Source of the DNA: Panax quinquefolius
Taxonomy: Eukaryota > Streptophyta > Magnoliopsida > Apiales > Araliaceae
Length of the DNA: 64,000 bases
NCBI GenBank assembly: GCA_020205615.1
Contig: CM035170.1
Coordinates: 61,059,322 to 61,123,321 of the forward strand
Direction of reading: 5' to 3'
The notes beneath the pieces were generated by a model. The model worked only from the letters and a program-made list of their open reading frames with translations. It had not been told where the DNA came from and did not search any database. Positions 58,766 to 64,000 of the stretch are shown here, one piece after another. Position 1 is the first letter of the stretch. The number at the start of each line of letters is the position of its first letter. The translations under genes were made by a program, and so were the position numbers.

Positions 58766-60560
58766 TGTGACGCCCCCAAAATAGGTATACATCACCCATC
58801 TTGAGTCGCCAAATACATGGTACAAAATTCAAATACAACTTAATTATACAACAGTCGTGTAAAATACTACTAAACATATACTGTGAGTTTTAATACAAAT
58901 ATTATCATCTAGACAATATACAAACTCAATGGGGTCCTCATTACATTTATTATTACACTATTTTATAGAATAGTGAGGACTACTAATGCTATCATCTGAC
59001 CAGACCACTGCTTTCCCGACTAGTCCTCGCTTTCGTTCTCTCATTTCCTAAAGAGAACAATGAAAGCAAAAGGGTGAGCTCAACTAGCCTAGTAAGAAAT
59101 ATTATGACTAAGATAATGCAGAATAAATTATCATTACCCTTCAATAGTGTTAAACTAATAAAATATAACAAACATCAAGTTTAACTGCAGCGGAACAAGC
59201 AATCCATTAGAAGAGTCAAGTAGAGAATAAAATCTACTATCTTCTATGATTTAAAAGGTTTTTCATGACTTTTATCACTGAGACTCGGCTTAATAAATAA
59301 TCCACATCATCCATGTACTATGGCCAAGGATATTCATTAGTATCACAACCATAAATTATCCATGAACTACAGCCAAGGATATTTGTGTATTCATCAATGG
59401 TCATGATCATGCCAACAATCTCGTCCATCAATGCACTACGAGCCAATGAGGACTTTTACCACATCATTTGTAACATTACTACCCATGATTATACCGATAA
59501 TCCTCGGTCACAATTATACCAAGTCCATCTATGCACTACAGCCAATACATATGACTTTCAACATAATATAAGCATGAGGATGATGACAATGATATAGAAT
59601 TCAATAAAACAAGTTCAAGAATTAATTTATCTAGAACCGATAACGTCCAAAATATCAACATAATCGCTTTGCTTTGTATAGTAAAATTCAAGAATGCTCA
59701 AAAGAATATTTTCATGAAAAGATCTTTGGATGAAGCGCAAATATCAAGAATATTCCACTAATTTCATGGAGTATAAAGTCAAAACTTTAAACAATTTGAG
59801 TATAATAAGGAATGGAATAACAAAAGAAATCACCAGTATGCAATAGATCGCATACGCAGTTATTCCAACGTAATAATAATTAACGGAACCAGTCCTTATA
59901 AAACACATGCATGAGATATTGCAATGAATAATAAAGATGGAATCAGTCCGCCAGAAAACGCATTGCAGATAGGATATTCCAATGAATAATAAAGACGGAA
60001 TCGGTCCCACGTAAAACACATGAATATGATATTCCAAATGTAATAATAAAGATTTAAATCGGTCCCACAGAAAAGCATTGCAGACGAGGATATTCCAACG
60101 AATAATAACGAATGGAATAATGTAAGAATTTTACCAAGTATAGGGTAGCCCGCGTATACATGTTATTCCAACAGAATAATAAATAATGGAATAGCAGAAG
60201 TTCTCTTCATGAACACAAAAGAAATAATACCCCTTACCATAAAAGAAACTGGATATAAGAGTAGGGAAGTAGCAGAATACTTTTTTATAGTTTCTCTATA
60301 ATTTCTCTCTCTAGAGTTTCAATGAATTCTTAAGAAAATAATGAAGGAATGAGCTTCTATTTATAGAAGAATGGACTGCATAGTAACTAATTCATGAACG
60401 GTCCAGATTGATTTACTTTTAATCGGACGGTCCATAATTAAAGCAAAATATTTAAATAAAATATATTATATATATTAAATATATATATAACATGTGCAAA
60501 AAAAATCATGGGATACACTCCCGTGATCACCTGTTTCCTTCATTTCCTAAATTGTCAAAG

Positions 60561-60604
<44 letters not shown>

Positions 60605-61201
60605 CTAATAATACTCCTCCTTTCGACCCTCCCCTAATTCCCCAGTGACAAAAAATTGTCTTCACCAAGACTTTGCCAAACACATGGGTCCCACTCGTGG
60701 GCCCCCACCTTTTATTATATAAAATAACTTTCTACCGATTATTTTGAAAAACTGGTAAATAGGGTCCTAAAATAAGAAAAATTTACAACAATTACTATAG
60801 CAATAATTGAACAAAATCGAGTGACTTCTCACGTAAGCATCAATAATCAAAACCGTGTAAGCTTCTTTGTGTAACTACGCCAGATTCTCGTACTTTTTAA
60901 CACCGGTTTTTTAACGCTTAACGGTAAAACTTCATTTATTATTTTCATAAAGTATTTTTGTCGCTTTTTCAATCGACAATAATTCCATTGTGGGGTCCAC
61001 CAATGATTATGCCGTTGTACGAATATTCCCTGTTAAAACGAATATTCCCCGACCAATCGAATATTATATAACAACTTGCGTACTTTGCAAAATTTATAAA
61101 TATTACCCATAACTATAACATTATATTAAATTCATTCCATAATATTCAAAAATGATAATTATAGAAAAATTCATCTTTATTCAAAAAGTTGGGGTCTTAC
61201 A
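58766..61201 (-). repeat. Element F 5' LTR (2436 bp)
   Basis: TGTGACGCCCCC to GGGGTCTTACA in plus reading, then TSD GGTTT. It is about 100 bp longer than the 3' LTR, largely because its AATAATAA...ATTCCAA tandem repeat (about 59860-60190) has more units. TATA box 60366-60357; TA run 60561-60603. A 102-codon plus frame just inside it (58216-58524) is the shadow of gag. Confidence 0.92.
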
Positions 61202-63299
61202 GGTTTGGTCACCTAATTGCGCGCCAATAAGGAGAAATCCTTATCGAAAAACCCCCTCTTTCCTGGGAACGACTTGGTTGATAAATATTGTGAGTTATAA
61301 AATTAATGATGAATAAGTTGTGTTAATTAAAGATGAATTTGATAGTTCCATTATGTTGGGATTATTAGTGTTAGTGGAAATCGACATCTATTCCGATGAT
61401 AATTGATGTCTGAGGGTTATATTGATAAATCGGGTAATTTATCGGATAAATGAGCAATTAATTGCTACTAATTCACATGCTTATATAACTATTTGTTCAC
61501 ATGTGTGTACTATTGAATCACATTCTTGTACTATTAGGGGAGTTGGTGTAAGATTGATAATACTTGCATGACTAAGTTAAAAATTGAGGTATAGTTGAAG
61601 GTACTATACTTTAATTAGTTTTTTCACATGATTATACTATTGAGTCACATGAATGAACTATTAATTCACATTATTTACTATTCGGGGTGGTGGTGCAAGT
61701 TTGTTAATACTTGCGGGACTAAATTAAAATGAAGAAAAAGAGGAAGGTATTATCTTTGTAATATTTCGAGCCCCAAAACGTGCAATTATCGAAAACTATA
61801 TTTTCCTATAAATAAAGCTCATTCTTCCTTCATTTCTCACCAATTCACAAAAGCTTTAGAGCAATTATTATAGAGAGAAATTATAGAGAGAAAGAAGAAG
61901 AAAGTCTGCTACCTCACTATTCCAAAGATCCGCTTTTTCAAAGGTAATGGGTATTATTTCTTTCGTGTTCTCAAGAGAGCTATTGTTATTCCATTCTTTA
62001 TTATTACATTTGGAACATCCCATGCATGCGTATTATGTATGACTTCGGTTCCATTATTTATTATTCTGTTGGAATAACTCGTCATGCATGCGATTACTAT
62101 CACATGCATGGTGAATTCTTCTCATTATTCCATTCTTTATTATTCATTGGAATTTCTTATGCGTGCATTTACATATAACTGGTTCTATTATTTATTATTA
62201 CATTGGAATAATCGATGCAAGGCTGATCTATCGCATGCCTGGTGAATTCTTTTGTTACTCCATTCTTTATTATACTCAGTTGGTTAAAGTTTTGGCTTTT
62301 ATACTCCATGAAATTAGTGGAATATCCTTGATATTTGCACTTCATCCAGTATCTTTTCATGGAAATATTCTTCTGAGCATTCTTGAATTTTACACCACAA
62401 AGCAGTATCATAATGACAATTTGGACGTTATCGGTTCTTGGATAAATTAATTTTTGAACTTGTTTTATTGAATTCCTATATCATTGTCATCATCCTCATG
62501 TTTATATTATGTTGAAAGTCATCTGTGCCCTGTAGTGCATAAATGGACTTGGTATGATTATGACTTGGGATTATTCGGTATAATCATGAACGTAATGTTA
62601 CAAATGATGTGGTAAAAGTCCTCATTGGCCCGAAGTTCATTGATGGACAGTTGTTGGCATGATCATGACCATTGATGAATACACGAATATCCTTGGCCCG
62701 TAGTGCATGGATATTTTGTGGTCGTGATACTATTGAATATCCTTGGCCACAGTGCAGGGATGATGTGGTTTATTTATTAAGCTGAGTCTCAGTGATAAAA
62801 GTGATAAAAAAACCTTTTAAATCATAGAAGATAGTAGATTTTATTCTCTACTTGACTCTTCTAATGGATTGCTTGTTCATTAACAGCTTAAACTTGATGT
62901 TTGTTATATTTTATCGCTTAACACTTGTTGAAGGCTAACGATAAATTATTTTGCATTATCTTAGTCATAATATTTCTTCTCGGGCTAGTTGAGCTCACCC
63001 TTTCTTTCACCGTTTCTCTTCAGAAATGAGAACGTGGCGGGACTAGTCGGGAACCGGAGTGATCGGTCCGTATGATAGCATTAGTAGTCCTCACTATTCA
63101 TTAAATAGTGTGACAATAAATGTAATGAGGACTCCATTGAGTTTGTATATTGTCTAGATGACAATATTGTTATTAAAAACTCTTAGATTATATTTTGTCG
63201 TATTTTACACGTGTTGTATAATTAAGTTATATTTGAATTTTGTACCATGTATTTGGTGACCCAAGATGGGTGATGTATACCTGTTTTGGGGGCGTCACA
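61202..63299 (+). repeat. Element P 3' LTR, third piece
   Basis: Resumes with the TSD GGTTT and GGTCACCTAATTGCGCGCC, sequence also found at this place in D and E LTRs. It holds a TATA box at 61806-61815 (CTATAAATAA), the ATTCCATT...TTATTATT repeat (61985-62240) and the CCTTGGCC...TAGTGCA module (62520-62760), and ends GGGGGCGTCACA. The 95-codon open frame at 62163 is LTR repeat sequence, not a gene. Confidence 0.88.
61806..61815 (+). promoter_or_regulatory. TATA box of the P LTR
   Basis: CTATAAATAA followed by AGCTCATTCTTCC, matching the F promoter region in the opposite orientation. Plus strand, as for P's genes. Confidence 0.65.
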
Positions 63300-64000
63300 T
63301 ATCTTCTATAAATACCACCACGAATTTGTCCAAAAACGGCTTGAACACTCCATTCATTAAGCCCATAAATGCTGCAGGAGCATTTGTTAGACCAAATGAC
63401 ATTACCAAAATTTCGTAGTGACCATATCGTGTTCTGAACACTGTCTTTGGTACATCCTCTGGTCTCACCTTCAGCTGATGATAACCACTCCTCAAATCTA
63501 TCTTTAAAAAGTATTTCGCTCCCTTCAATTGATCAAACAGGTCATCGATCCTCGGTAATGGATATCTATTCTTAATCGTGACCTTATTCAATTCTCTGTA
63601 ATCGATGCAGAGTCGCATCGTCCCGTCCTTCTTCTTTACAAATAACACTGGCGCTCCCCATGGTGATACGCTTGGTTGAATGTACTTCTTGTCTAGTAAT
63701 CCTTGTAGTTGTTCCATCAATTCGTTCATCTCCACCGGTGCAATTCGGTACGGTGCCTTGGATATTGGAGTCGTTCCTGGCGCCAAATCGATCACGAATT
63801 CAACCTCTCTATTTGGCAGAAGTCCTGGCAAATCGTCTGGAAATACGTCCGCGAAGTCCCTCACTACTGGTATCTCTTCTACTTTTGGATTTTCTTTACG
63901 ACTGTCGACTATGTCTTAACATCTTCCTGACCTACATCATCGTCAGACAACTCACTTGTCTAGGCAACTTGCTACCATAAAACACAACCTTTGACAGAAT
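63300..64000 (-). pseudogene. Element H reverse transcriptase, cut by P
   Basis: Minus strand, Ty3/gypsy chromovirus-type reverse transcriptase running off the right edge of the window. From 63911 the frame reads [31 protein letters not shown] and [19 protein letters not shown] residues, then [59 protein letters not shown] and VVVFIED, where P's LTR begins. The catalytic FIDD reads FIED at the cut. No stop lies in this stretch from 63911 to 63300, making it the cleanest reverse transcriptase frame here. A stop precedes it near 63915. Confidence 0.9.

Larger units (their letters stand above)
46309..61201 (-). mobile_element. Element F: near full-length Ty3/gypsy chromovirus, split by S2 and K
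   Basis: 3' LTR 46309-48642, 5' LTR 58766-61201, TSD GGTTT on both sides (46304-46308, 61202-61206). Without S2 and K the interior is about 4.8 kb with gag, protease, reverse transcriptase, RNase H, integrase and a chromodomain-like tail in the Ty3 order, all on the minus strand. Most catalytic motifs survive, with stops and frame changes between. It inserted into P's 3' LTR in opposite orientation. Confidence 0.93.
11977..63299 (+). mobile_element. Element P: Ty3/gypsy chromovirus, split by T, A and F
   Basis: After removing nested insertions, P comprises pol from mid-reverse transcriptase (11977-14714), a polypurine tract and a 3' LTR in three pieces (14726-14731, 45742-46308, 61207-63299; TSD copies flank them), about 2.7 kb in all. 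The LTR runs from TGTAAG to GGGGGCGTCACA. P's gag, protease and 5' LTR are not in the window because T cut it at 11977. The right LTR end abuts the reverse transcriptase of H mid-motif. Pol is closely related to F's and ends in a chromodomain-like tail, suggesting the Tekay/Del group. Confidence 0.85.

Noticed and set aside
62163..62450. 95-codon plus frame in the P LTR
   Set aside because: Covers the LTR tandem repeat; not kept in the F LTRs.
1..64000. Host genes, tRNA or rRNA genes
   Set aside because: I looked on both strands and saw none; GGTATCAGAGC words are retroelement primer-binding sites, not tRNA genes.

Overview
This window looks like nuclear heterochromatin of a flowering plant. 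It is A+T-rich and holds no recognisable host gene; almost every base I can assign belongs to long-terminal-repeat (LTR) retrotransposons of plant lineages. These are Ty3/gypsy chromoviruses primed by initiator tRNA-Met, one Tat/Ogre-lineage element, and related non-autonomous derivatives. All coding remnants are broken.

The layout is a nest that can be read from target-site duplications (TSDs). The oldest visible layer is element H (minus strand, reverse transcriptase fragment 63300-64000). Element P (plus strand, chromovirus) sits in H and runs from 11977 to 63299 once its insertions are removed; its 5' half is not visible. P was hit three times. (1) The Tat/Ogre element T (minus, 2749-11976) cuts P's reverse transcriptase. 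(2) The gag-only element A (minus, 14732-45736, TSD GTAAG) entered six bases into P's 3' LTR. (3) Chromovirus F (minus, 46309-61201, TSD GGTTT) entered the same LTR further in. A's middle LTR was then hit by E (minus, 18379-26976) and D (plus, 27737-36199, TSD TCTGA). F was hit by two solo LTRs, S2 (52078-53931, TSD ATGACC) and K (54205-57633, TSD CTGGT). T was cut by S1 (905-2748), a second copy of S2. Positions 1-904 are unassigned A+T-rich sequence.

F keeps the fullest gene set (gag, protease, reverse transcriptase, RNase H, integrase, chromodomain-like tail), with frameshifts and stops. E is an internally deleted relative. D has two ~4 kb LTRs around only 492 bp and carries a 116-130 codon open frame in both LTRs that is absent from its relative E. 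A has ~5 kb LTRs, gag only, and a tandem LTR-internal-LTR-internal-LTR arrangement.

Copies of one repeat disagree strikingly often at CAG/CTG-like sites. Some apparent stops, frameshifts and boundary mismatches may therefore be sequencing artefacts at methylated sites rather than true mutations.
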